NCBI RefSeq assembly: GCF_000429365.1
Contig: NZ_AUBS01000010.1
Location: 1-64,000 of the forward strand
DNA: 64,000 nt
Source of the DNA: Pseudodonghicola xiamenensis DSM 18339
GTDB lineage: Bacteria; Pseudomonadota; Alphaproteobacteria; Rhodobacterales; Rhodobacteraceae
Direction: 5' to 3'
The position numbers and the translations under genes are program-made. The notes under the pieces are model-generated. The model had not been told where the DNA came from. It saw nothing but the letters and a program-made list of their open reading frames with translations, and did not search any database. Position 1 is the first letter of the stretch. The number at the start of each line of letters is the position of its first letter. This document shows, in pieces, positions 57,569 through 64,000 of the stretch.

Positions 57569-58180
57569 TCAGGACGATGTCCGCCGCGCCTCCTGAATGG
57601 AGACGACGTCAGAGGCCACCATCCCGGGCCGGTCTGCCTCGACCGCCTTCAGCGGTTCGACCGGCGTCAATCCGGCCAGACAGTCGCGCGCAAGTTGCTG
57701 GTATTCCGCGGTGCCGCGTGTTTTCCACGCGACTTCTTTCTCGCTGACCTCGCGGATCACCTTTGCCGGCGATCCCACCACCATCGAACGCGGCGGAATC
57801 ACGGTTTCGCCACGCACAAACGCCTGCGCGCCGACAATCGATTCCGCCCCTAGCTCTACACCATCCATAATGACGGAATTCATTCCGACCAGAGCGTTCC
57901 GGCCAATTGTGCAGCCGTGCAGGATCGCGCCATGGCCGATGTGACCGTCGGTTTCCACGACGGCGTCGCGGCCGGGAAAGGAATGGATGATGCAGTTATC
58001 CTGAACATTGGCTCCATCCCCGATCACGATTCTGCCGAAATCGCCCCGCAGGCTTGCGCCGGGTCCGATGTAGCATCCATGACCCAAGATGACATTTCCG
58101 ATCAGAACGGCCTGAGGATGGACATATGTATCATCGGGAACAACGGGTATAAACCCTTTGAATTCATAGCAATGCGCCAT
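57569..58180 (-). CDS. paaY: PaaY-like hexapeptide-repeat protein (gamma-carbonic-anhydrase fold thioesterase)
   Basis: Left-handed beta-helix protein, 203 aa, closely following PaaY. It has the sequence [20 protein letters not shown], then [60 protein letters not shown] and [20 protein letters not shown]. The His residues in HSFPG, HIGHG and the first coils are the zinc ligands of the fold. In phenylacetate catabolism PaaY is a thioesterase that relieves CoA trapping; here it may do the same for this pathway. ATG 58180 has AAGGGC upstream; the longer frame is not PaaY-like. Monocistronic, facing operator O5. Confidence 0.86.
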   Translation of the reverse strand: MAHCYEFKGFIPVVPDDTYVHPQAVLIGNVILGHGCYIGPGASLRGDFGRIVIGDGANVQDNCIIHSFPGRDAVVETDGHIGHGAILHGCTIGRNALVGMNSVIMDGVELGAESIVGAQAFVRGETVIPPRSMVVGSPAKVIREVSEKEVAWKTRGTAEYQQLARDCLAGLTPVEPLKAVEADRPGMVASDVVSIQEARRTSS

Positions 58181-58324
58181 TTTTCTTGCCCTTTCGTAGT
58201 CTGTAAACCAATGGTCGCGAAATCCAGACATCCCAAATGCATCATTCGCTGTGTCAGGCCATGGTCAGACTCAGAGGTCTGGACCGAAAATTGCCCGGAC
58301 TTCCGAGACAGGCAGCGCGAACAA

Positions 58325-58340
58325 CCAAACATATGTTAGA
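58325..58340 (-). promoter_or_regulatory. Operator O5 upstream of paaY
   Basis: The 16-mer CCAAACATATGTTAGA has a perfect right arm and two changes in the left arm. It lies 145 bp before the paaY start and 82 bp (centre to centre) from O6. No good -35/-10 pair for paaY is obvious beside it (a TTGTCG precedes it on the minus strand). Confidence 0.65.
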
Positions 58341-58377
58341 AACTTCGACAAGCACCATACTCCACAGTGTGATCGTG

Positions 58378-58422
58378 TTGACAGGTCCGCGTGGCGTCAT
58401 GTAAATTCTAACAAACGGTAGA
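58378..58422 (+). promoter_or_regulatory. Promoter and operator O6 of the thiolase-SDR operon
   Basis: A good sigma-70-type promoter: -35 TTGACA at 58378-58383 and -10 TGTAAA at 58400-58405 (16 bp) or GTAAAT one base on. The palindrome TCTAACAAACGGTAGA at 58407-58422 follows directly, over the expected start of transcription, with two changes in the right arm. The thiolase ATG is at 58475. Confidence 0.75.
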
Positions 58423-58474
58423 AAATGCAATGGCACTTGTATAATTCAGGCCAGTCCAAACCTGAGAGAGAGAA

Positions 58475-59659
58475 ATGTCAGATAAAGCCTATGTCGTCGG
58501 CGTCGGGATGGTCCCGTTCCAGAAGCCGGGGAAATCCGAGAGCTACGATGTGATGGCAACCGCGGCGACCCGGTCCGCTCTGGCCGACGCGGGTCTGGAC
58601 TACGACAAAATCCAACAGGCCTATGTGGGCTATGTCTATGGCGACAGCACTTGCGGCCAGCGCGCCCTGTACCATGTTGGAATGACCGGCATCCCGGTTC
58701 TGAATGTGAACAACAACTGCTCGACGGGGTCGTCCGCCCTGTTCCTGGCGCGTCAGGCCGTGGAAAGCGGCGCGGTGGAATGTGCTCTGGCGCTTGGGTT
58801 CGAGCAGATGCAGCCCGGCGCAATCGGTGCAATGTTCCATGACCGGGTCAGCCCGTTTGCAGCTTTCGACGCAGAAACCGACGAACTGGTTGGCAGTGCC
58901 GAGATCCCACTGGCACTGCGGTACTTCGGCGGTGCGGGCAAGGCGCATATGGACGAGTTCGGCACCCCCCTGGAAACCTTCGCAAAAATCCGCGCCAAGG
59001 CCAGCCGACATGCGGCCAAAAATCCGGTTGCCCTGTTCCGGCAGGAGGTGACGGCGGAAGACGTCATGGCCGCCCAGGTCGTCTGGCCCGGCGTCATGAC
59101 CAAGCTCATGGCCTGTCCGCCAACCTGTGGCGCGGCCGCCGCGATCATTTGTTCCAAGGAATTCGCCGACAAGCACGGACTGGACAGTTCGGTTCGGATC
59201 TCGGCGCAGGCCATGACGACGGACGGCCCGGAAACTTTCGAAGCCCATGACATGCGCGAAGTGGTCGGCTTTTCGATGGCCAAGCGCGCCGCCGATCAGG
59301 TCTACGAGGCGGCGGGCATCGGGCCTGAGGACGTGGATGTGGTCGAACTGCACGACTGTTTCGCCCACAACGAGCTGATCACCTATGAAGCGCTTGGTCT
59401 TTGCGGTCGCGGCGAAGCGGCGAAATTCGTTGATGATGGCGACAACACCTACGGCGGAAAATACGTGACCAACCCGTCGGGCGGCCTTTTGTCCAAAGGC
59501 CATCCGCTTGGGGCGACCGGCCTAGCGCAATGTACCGAGCTCGTTCAGCAGCTTCGCGGCCAGGCAGATGCGCGCCAGGTTGATGGCGCACGTCTGGCGC
59601 TTCAGCACAATCTGGGCCTCGGCGGGGCCTGCGTCACCACGCTTTATGAAAAAGCCTGA
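58475..59659 (+). CDS. SCP-x type thiolase
   Basis: Thiolase of the SCP-x/lipid-transfer branch, 394 aa. The nucleophile lies in VNNNCSTGSSALFLARQAVE (about residue 82). It has VVELHDCFAHNELITYEALG, with the full HDCFA motif, GGLLSKGHPLGATGLAQ and the end HNLGLGGACVTTLYEKA. It cleaves 3-ketoacyl-CoA, in this group often branched or steroid-like chains. It differs from the operon C thiolase by keeping HDCFA. ATG 58475 follows GAGAGAGAG. The SDR gene starts 24 bp after its stop. Confidence 0.88.
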   Translation: MSDKAYVVGVGMVPFQKPGKSESYDVMATAATRSALADAGLDYDKIQQAYVGYVYGDSTCGQRALYHVGMTGIPVLNVNNNCSTGSSALFLARQAVESGAVECALALGFEQMQPGAIGAMFHDRVSPFAAFDAETDELVGSAEIPLALRYFGGAGKAHMDEFGTPLETFAKIRAKASRHAAKNPVALFRQEVTAEDVMAAQVVWPGVMTKLMACPPTCGAAAAIICSKEFADKHGLDSSVRISAQAMTTDGPETFEAHDMREVVGFSMAKRAADQVYEAAGIGPEDVDVVELHDCFAHNELITYEALGLCGRGEAAKFVDDGDNTYGGKYVTNPSGGLLSKGHPLGATGLAQCTELVQQLRGQADARQVDGARLALQHNLGLGGACVTTLYEKA

Positions 59660-59683
59660 TAGCGCCTTTCGGGAGGAATCAAT

Positions 59684-60514
59684 ATGACTGGAAAACTCGA
59701 CGGGCGCGTGGCGCTGGTCTCGGGCTCGGGCCGGGGCATTGGCCACGAAATCGCTCTCAAACTGGCCTCGGAAGGGGCCCGGCTGGTGATCAACGATCTG
59801 GATGCCGATCCGGCCAATGAAACCGCCGAGGCGGTGCGCGCAACGGGAGCCGAGGCCGTGGTCTGTGTCGGCAGCGTCACCGAGGACGGTTTTGCCGAAC
59901 GGTTCATCAAGGCCGGCATGGACAGCTTTGGCGGGCTGGACATCATCGTGAACAATGCGGGCTATACTTGGGACAGCGTCGTTCAGAAAATGACCGACGA
60001 ACAATGGCAGGCGATCATCGACGTTCACCTGACGGCCCCCTTCAGGATCCTGCGCGCCGCGCAGCCGGTGATCAGCGCCAAGGCCAAGGAAGAGGCCGCC
60101 GCCGGACAGGAAGTGTTCCGCAAGGTGGTCAACATCTCGTCCATCGCAGGGACCGGCGGCAATGCTGGCCAGATCAACTATTCCGCCGCCAAGGCCGGCA
60201 TTCTGGGTGTCACCCGGACGATGGCCAAGGAATGGGGCCGCTACAAGGTCAACGTCAATGCCGTGGCTTTCGGCCCGATCCGCACCCGCCTGACCGAGGG
60301 CAGCGCCGACGGAGACAGCACGATCCAGGTCGAGGAAAAAGAGATCAAGGTCGGCGTGAATCCCGACCTTCTAACCCAGATGGAGCGCATGATCCCGCTA
60401 GGCCGGGTCGGCACGCCGGAAGAGGCAGCCGGTGCCGTCTATCTGTTCTGTGCACCCGAATCGAACTTCATTTCCGGGCAGCACATCATCTGCGGCGGCG
60501 GTTTCGTGATCTAA
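59684..60514 (+). CDS. FabG-like SDR (3-hydroxyacyl-CoA dehydrogenase candidate)
   Basis: SDR of 276 aa. It has VSGSGRGIG (about 12-20), VINDLD for NAD preference, NNAGYTWDSVVQKMTDEQWQ and the catalytic residues in VVNISSIAGTGGNAGQINYS followed by AAK. A 20-residue insertion (GSADGDSTIQVEEKEIKVGV) before the final FabG-type block lengthens it. The end is FISGQHIICGGGFVI. ATG 59684 with GGGAGGAAT. Paired with the thiolase it supplies the last two steps of a beta-oxidation round. Confidence 0.85.
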   Translation: MTGKLDGRVALVSGSGRGIGHEIALKLASEGARLVINDLDADPANETAEAVRATGAEAVVCVGSVTEDGFAERFIKAGMDSFGGLDIIVNNAGYTWDSVVQKMTDEQWQAIIDVHLTAPFRILRAAQPVISAKAKEEAAAGQEVFRKVVNISSIAGTGGNAGQINYSAAKAGILGVTRTMAKEWGRYKVNVNAVAFGPIRTRLTEGSADGDSTIQVEEKEIKVGVNPDLLTQMERMIPLGRVGTPEEAAGAVYLFCAPESNFISGQHIICGGGFVI

Positions 60515-60519
60515 AGCAT

Positions 60520-60550
60520 TTGCCCGGAGCCGATAACGGGGTCCGGGCAA
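60520..60550 (+). terminator. Inverted repeat after the thiolase-SDR operon
   Basis: A perfect 9-bp stem, TTGCCCGGA (60520-60528) and TCCGGGCAA (60542-60550), has a 13-nt loop, 6 bp after the SDR stop. The following bases (GCACATTGTTG) are only moderately T-rich, so it is a weak or processing-type terminator. Confidence 0.55.
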
Positions 60551-60631
60551 GCACATTGTTGTCTGGGCGGCCTCTTGGCGGTCGCCCATGCGGAATTTCC
60601 CGCAAACTCCAATCGGGCACGATTAAGACGA

Positions 60632-60668
60632 TTGACTCACTTGCGCTATTGACCTAACAGTCGTTAGT
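60632..60668 (+). promoter_or_regulatory. Promoter and operator O7 of the TetR-liu-like operon
   Basis: The palindrome CCTAACAGTCGTTAGT is at 60653-60668, with the larger outer repeat CCTAAC...GTTAGG reaching 60672. A -35 TTGACT at 60632-60637 and a weak -10 TAACAG at 60655-60660 (17 bp) place the -10 inside the operator. It lies 26 bp before the ATG of the TetR gene, so autoregulation is likely. Confidence 0.75.
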
Positions 60669-60694
60669 TAGGCGCTGAGGCGAAACGAAGGTCT

Positions 60695-61324
60695 ATGGCA
60701 CAAAGCACTGCAAGCAAAGTCAACGAGACATCGCGCAGCGCGGTCGGACGGGACGGGGTGCTGGACATTGCCGCGCGGCTTTTCCGCGAACAAGGCTACG
60801 GGTCCGTTTCGCTCCGAAAAATTGCCGAGGCCGCCGGGATCAAGGCGGGTAGCATATACTATCATTTCGGTTCCAAGGACGAGATCGTCGCGGCCGTTCT
60901 TGATGCAGGGATTCGGGTCGTTCACGCGAGTATGAGAGACGCCATCACCGACCTGCCAGCCGATACCGATGGCGAAACGATCCTGCGCTCTGCGATCCGG
61001 GCGCATTTGCGCGCGCTTCTTGATGTGAGCGATTATACATCGGCGAATGTGCGTATTTTCGGGCAGGTGCCGCAATCCGTCCGGGATGCCAACTTGCCCA
61101 CGCGCAGGGCCTATGAGGCAGAGTGGGACAGTCTTCTGTCCCAGCTTAAGAAAGATGGCACGCTGAAGCAAGACGTCGATATCCGTCGCCTGCGCCTGAT
61201 GCTGATCGGTACATTGAACGCCACGCTCGATTGGTTCGACCCGGACCGCGGTAGCGCCGATGCGTTGTCACGCACCTATGCCGATGTGTTCCTCAACGGG
61301 ATACTCCAAAGACAGGATACCTAA
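60695..61324 (+). CDS. TetR-family transcriptional regulator
   Basis: Repressor of 209 aa. The helix-turn-helix is at about 20-64 (LRKIAEAAGIKAGSIYYHFG, then SKDEIV), and the C-terminal ligand/dimer domain has DYTSANVRIFGQVPQSVRD and LNATLDWFDPDRG. These segments match both modules of the tandem regulator at 44752 (FTSANIR, NWTVEWFD), so all three modules belong to one subfamily. ATG 60695 was used; the leader is GAAACGAAGG. The next gene starts 4 bp after its stop, so it is cotranscribed with the carboxylase genes it probably controls. Confidence 0.88.
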   Translation: MAQSTASKVNETSRSAVGRDGVLDIAARLFREQGYGSVSLRKIAEAAGIKAGSIYYHFGSKDEIVAAVLDAGIRVVHASMRDAITDLPADTDGETILRSAIRAHLRALLDVSDYTSANVRIFGQVPQSVRDANLPTRRAYEAEWDSLLSQLKKDGTLKQDVDIRRLRLMLIGTLNATLDWFDPDRGSADALSRTYADVFLNGILQRQDT

Positions 61325-61328
61325 CTTC

Positions 61329-62927
61329 ATGGCACGTCTTGAAACAGCGGTGCTGACCGCATCAGAGACCTACACCCGCAACCACGCCGCACAAAGCGAG
61401 CGCGTCGAAATGCTGCGCGCGCGGATCGCCGAAGCAACGGCTGGCGGCCGCCCCGACATGGTCGCGCGGCATCGCAAGCGCAGCAAGCTGTTGGTTCGCG
61501 AACGGATCGACCTGCTGGTGGATACGGGCACTGCGTTTCTTGAGCTGTCGTCGCTTGCCGCCTACGGTCAATACGGGGGCGAGGTGCCCGGTGCGGGAAT
61601 CGTGACCGGTATCGGGATCGTCCACGGGCTTCCCTGCGTTGTGATCGCCAACGATGCGACAGTGAAGGGTGGGTCTTTCTATCACGAAACCGTGCAGAAA
61701 CACATCCGCGCCCAGGAAATCGCAGCCGAGAACCGGCTGCCCTGCCTCTATCTGGTGGATTGCGGCGGTGCCTATCTGCCAGAGCAGGACCGGGTTTTCC
61801 CCGATGCCCGCCATTTCGGCAATTCCTTTTATCGTCAAACCAACATGTCCGCGAGCGGCCTGCCGCAGATCTCGGCGGTCTTTGGAGGCTGCACGGCCGG
61901 TGGGGCCTATATCCCGGCCCTGTCGGACGAAGTCATCATGGTACGCGGCAATGCACGCATCCATCTGGGCGGCCCCTCGATCGTCAAGGTGGCGATCAAC
62001 GAAGAGGTTGATGGAGAAACATTGGGGGGGGCCGAGATGCATTCGCGCGTCTCCGGTGTGTCTGACCATCTGGCCGAGGACGAGTATCATGCGCTTGCTC
62101 TGATGCGCGACATCGTATCCGAACTGGGCCTGTCGCGCCCGATGGGTCCCGATGCAACCTGCGCGCCGCCGGCGCGCAACCCAGAGGAACTGCTTGGCGT
62201 CATCAGCGCCGATCGCAAACAGCCCTATGACATGCGCGAGGTTCTGCTGCGCATGATCGACGCCGGCGAATTCCGCGAATTCAAGCCCGGATGGGGTGAG
62301 ACGCTGGTCTGCGGCACCGCGCGGATTCACGGCTATCGAGTGGGCATTCTCGCAAATAATGGGGCGCTTGTGTCCAACAGTTCGCTCAAGGGCGCGCAAT
62401 TCGTGTCGATGTGCGATCAACGCAACATACCGCTTTTGTTCCTCCACAACATCTCGGGCTTCATGGTCGGCACCGAAGCCGAGCGCGGCGGCATTGCCAA
62501 AGACAGTGCCAAGCTGGTCTATGCCATGTCGGTTGCCAAGGTGCCGCGCCTGTCGGTCCTCTTGGGCGGCTCATACGGGGCAGGCAACTACGGCATGTGC
62601 GGACGTGGTTTCGCCCCGAATTTTCTCTTTGCCTGGCCCACGGCGGAACTGGCCACCATGTCTGCCGACATCGCCACAAATGTGATGCTGGAACTGCGCC
62701 GCCAGAAAGGGGGCGACCCGGGCAAGATGGAGGCCGACATGAAGCTGATCGAGGAGCAGGTTCGGGCCCAGTATGCTGAACAGTCCGATCCCTATTATGC
62801 CACCTCGCGGCTTTGGGATGACGGGCTGATCGAACCCGCGCAAACCCGCGATATCCTTGGCCTGTGCCTGGCCATCGTGACATCGGTGCCCGAAGCCGGT
62901 CGCCATACGCCTGTATTCAGAATGTGA
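61329..62927 (+). CDS. liuB: Acyl-CoA carboxylase carboxyltransferase (beta) subunit, set 3 (LiuB-like)
   Basis: Carboxyltransferase, 532 aa. It has GGEVPGAGIVTGIGIVHGLP, NDATVKGGSFYHETVQKHIR, GGCTAGGAYIPALSDEVIMV, NNGALVSNSSLKGAQFVSMC and LLGGSYGAGNYGMCGRGFAP. The order beta-hydratase-alpha in this operon is that of liuBCD, where the enzyme is methylcrotonyl-CoA carboxylase. The start is ATG 61329, not the in-frame start inside the TetR gene. The substrate could be a longer homologue, as three such enzymes are encoded here. Confidence 0.83.
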   Translation: MARLETAVLTASETYTRNHAAQSERVEMLRARIAEATAGGRPDMVARHRKRSKLLVRERIDLLVDTGTAFLELSSLAAYGQYGGEVPGAGIVTGIGIVHGLPCVVIANDATVKGGSFYHETVQKHIRAQEIAAENRLPCLYLVDCGGAYLPEQDRVFPDARHFGNSFYRQTNMSASGLPQISAVFGGCTAGGAYIPALSDEVIMVRGNARIHLGGPSIVKVAINEEVDGETLGGAEMHSRVSGVSDHLAEDEYHALALMRDIVSELGLSRPMGPDATCAPPARNPEELLGVISADRKQPYDMREVLLRMIDAGEFREFKPGWGETLVCGTARIHGYRVGILANNGALVSNSSLKGAQFVSMCDQRNIPLLFLHNISGFMVGTEAERGGIAKDSAKLVYAMSVAKVPRLSVLLGGSYGAGNYGMCGRGFAPNFLFAWPTAELATMSADIATNVMLELRRQKGGDPGKMEADMKLIEEQVRAQYAEQSDPYYATSRLWDDGLIEPAQTRDILGLCLAIVTSVPEAGRHTPVFRM

Positions 62928-62936
62928 GGCTTCAAG

Positions 62937-63731
62937 TTGACCAATACCTACAACACGATCCTTGTCGAAACTGATGCGCGCGGCGTCGCCACGCTGACGC
63001 TCAACCGCCCCGACAAACACAACGCGCTGAATGGCGAATTGATCGCAGAGCTATACGATGCCGCAGAAAAGCTGGCTGCAGATGACGATGTGCGTATTGT
63101 GGTCCTGACCGGCGCGGGCAAGAGCTTCTGCGCGGGCGGCGATTTCAACTGGTTCGCCTCTAACGTCAAGAAAACCCGTAGTGAAAGGGTCGCACAAAGC
63201 GCCACGCTGGCGCTGCTGTTGCGCCGTCTTGACACGCTGCCTAAGCCCTTGATCGGGCGGATCAACGGCCCGGCCTACGGTGGCGGTGTCGGCATGATCT
63301 CCGTCTGCGACTACACCATCGGCGCCGAAGACGCGCGCTTCGGTCTGACCGAGGTCAAACTGGGCCTTCTGCCCGCGAATATATCGCCTTATGTGGTGGC
63401 CCGCATCGGCAAGGTGCATTCGCGTGAAACCATGCTGTCGGGGGCGTTGTTCGACACGGTCCGTGCCGAGCGGATCGGTCTGTTGACCGAAGTTGTCGCG
63501 CCGGCCGACCTGGACGCCACGGTGAACCGGTTGGTGCATGATCACCTTCAGGCCGCGCCGGGTGCCGTGGCCGATACCAAGGCGCTGATCGCCTATGTCG
63601 CGTCCCACGATCTGGAGACCAACATGATCTACACCGCCGACCGGCTGGCCGATGCGTGGGAGACGGAGGAAGGTATCGAAGGCATCAACAGCTTCATCAA
63701 CAAGGGCGTTCCGTCATGGCGGGTGAAATGA
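62937..63731 (+). CDS. liuC: Methylglutaconyl-CoA hydratase-like (LiuC-like) crotonase
   Basis: Crotonase-fold protein, 264 aa. It has [33 protein letters not shown] with the first catalytic Glu absent, and [20 protein letters not shown] with the second kept. This is the pattern of bacterial LiuC hydratases. It hydrates a 3-methylglutaconyl-CoA type product made by the carboxylase encoded around it. The start is TTG 62937, the only codon that keeps the conserved N-terminus, with GAGG upstream; it is 9 bp after liuB. It overlaps the alpha gene in ATGA. Confidence 0.83.
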   Translation: MTNTYNTILVETDARGVATLTLNRPDKHNALNGELIAELYDAAEKLAADDDVRIVVLTGAGKSFCAGGDFNWFASNVKKTRSERVAQSATLALLLRRLDTLPKPLIGRINGPAYGGGVGMISVCDYTIGAEDARFGLTEVKLGLLPANISPYVVARIGKVHSRETMLSGALFDTVRAERIGLLTEVVAPADLDATVNRLVHDHLQAAPGAVADTKALIAYVASHDLETNMIYTADRLADAWETEEGIEGINSFINKGVPSWRVK

Positions 63732-64000
63732 GCTTCACCCGCGTTTTGATCGCCAACCGGGGCGAGATTGCCCGGCGCATCCAGCGCGGGTGCCGCAAAC
63801 TGGGGCTGGAAAACGTAGCGGTGTTTTCGGACGCGGACCGCGACGCGCCCTTCGTGGCCGAGGCCGATCATGCCGTCTGCATCGGTGGGGCCGCCCCGTC
63901 GGACAGTTATTTGAACGTCGAGGCCATCCTTGAGGCCGCGCGGGCGACGGGCGCGGGTGCGGTGCACCCGGGCTATGGTTTTCTGTCTGAGAATGCCGGT
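63728..64000 (+). CDS. liuD: Acyl-CoA carboxylase alpha subunit, set 3 (LiuD-like), cut by window end
   Basis: The first 91 codons of a biotin carboxylase. The N-terminus reads [20 protein letters not shown], and near the end [12 protein letters not shown], both conserved in BC domains. Start ATG 63728 overlaps the hydratase stop in ATGA; ATG 63716 is in frame four codons earlier. Whether it is a full BC-BCCP fusion or split like set 2 lies beyond the window. Confidence 0.85.
   Translation, partial: MSFTRVLIANRGEIARRIQRGCRKLGLENVAVFSDADRDAPFVAEADHAVCIGGAAPSDSYLNVEAILEAARATGAGAVHPGYGFLSENAG

Noticed and set aside
1..64000. CRISPR arrays, tRNA or rRNA genes, replication origin or phage genes
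   Set aside because: Looked for direct repeat-spacer patterns, tRNA-like arms and structural phage or replication genes and saw none; a tool search could still find a short RNA gene.

Overview
The window is GC-rich DNA that reads like a member of the Rhodobacteraceae (Roseobacter group or a relative). This rests on codon use, the LivGHMF-type transporter and the style of the acyl-CoA genes. There is no rRNA or tRNA to confirm it, so the assignment is an inference. About 54 kb is one of the densest acyl-CoA catabolic clusters one could expect. It holds six intact acyl-CoA dehydrogenases plus one truncated copy, five crotonases, five short-chain dehydrogenases, two SCP-x type thiolases and four CoA ligases. 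It also holds a family III CoA-transferase/racemase, three hotdog thioesterases plus PaaY, an HMG-CoA-lyase-like and a citryl-CoA-lyase-like protein, a 2,4-dienoyl-CoA reductase, and three separate biotin-dependent acyl-CoA carboxylases.

Layout. 1-6.4 kb is a pile of insertion sequences: the tail of an IS3 transposase, an intact IS21 element (368-2971, flanked by a 7-bp direct repeat), an IS110 transposase, an IS3 orfA remnant and an internally deleted IS21 element. A decapitated acyl-CoA dehydrogenase follows (6449-6808). Operon C (10120 to 6894, minus) encodes a crotonase, a thiolase and an acyl-CoA dehydrogenase; a CoA-transferase gene diverges from it. Operon B (19026 to 11362, minus) encodes a branched-chain-type ABC importer with an embedded CoA ligase and an SDR. 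Operon A (32108 to 19238, minus) encodes two dehydrogenases, a crotonase, a PaaK-like ligase, a carboxylase pair, an HMG-CoA-lyase-like protein, an MFE-like SDR, a citryl-CoA-lyase-like protein, a third dehydrogenase and a MaoC-like hydratase. fadH and a ligase diverge from it (32204-35784).

35.8-39.5 kb is a second mobile-element patch: an IS256 element interrupted by an IS110-type element, with a thioesterase tail and half a glutathione S-transferase gene at its left edge. Operon E (44662 to 39813, minus) encodes a BadH-like SDR, an acyl-CoA synthetase, an NmrA-like protein, an AraC-type regulator and a thioesterase. A tandem double-TetR regulator diverges from it at 44752. Operon F (51119 to 46134, minus) encodes two tandem isovaleryl-CoA-dehydrogenase-like enzymes, a PECR-like SDR, a crotonase and two thioesterases. 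Operon G (51253-57454, plus) is crotonase, AtuA and a carboxylase with a split alpha subunit. paaY and a thiolase-SDR pair diverge around 58.3 kb. Operon I (60695 to beyond the end) is TetR, then carboxyltransferase, hydratase and biotin carboxylase in the liuBCD order.

How it works together. Seven promoters between 19 and 61 kb carry variants of the same 16-bp palindrome, TCTAACA-NN-TGTTAGA, usually overlapping the predicted -10 or spacer. The two TetR-type genes belong to one subfamily (three homologous modules in two proteins), and both have this palindrome in front of them. The simplest reading is one TetR-controlled regulon for importing, activating and breaking down a methyl-branched, isoprenoid-like carboxylic acid. 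In such a pathway blocked beta-positions are handled by carboxylation, hydration and lyase cleavage, as in leucine (Liu) and acyclic terpene (Atu) catabolism. BadH-like, PaaK-like and FadH-like enzymes would also fit a cyclic or unsaturated precursor, such as a monoterpenoid acid. The substrate itself cannot be read from the sequence.
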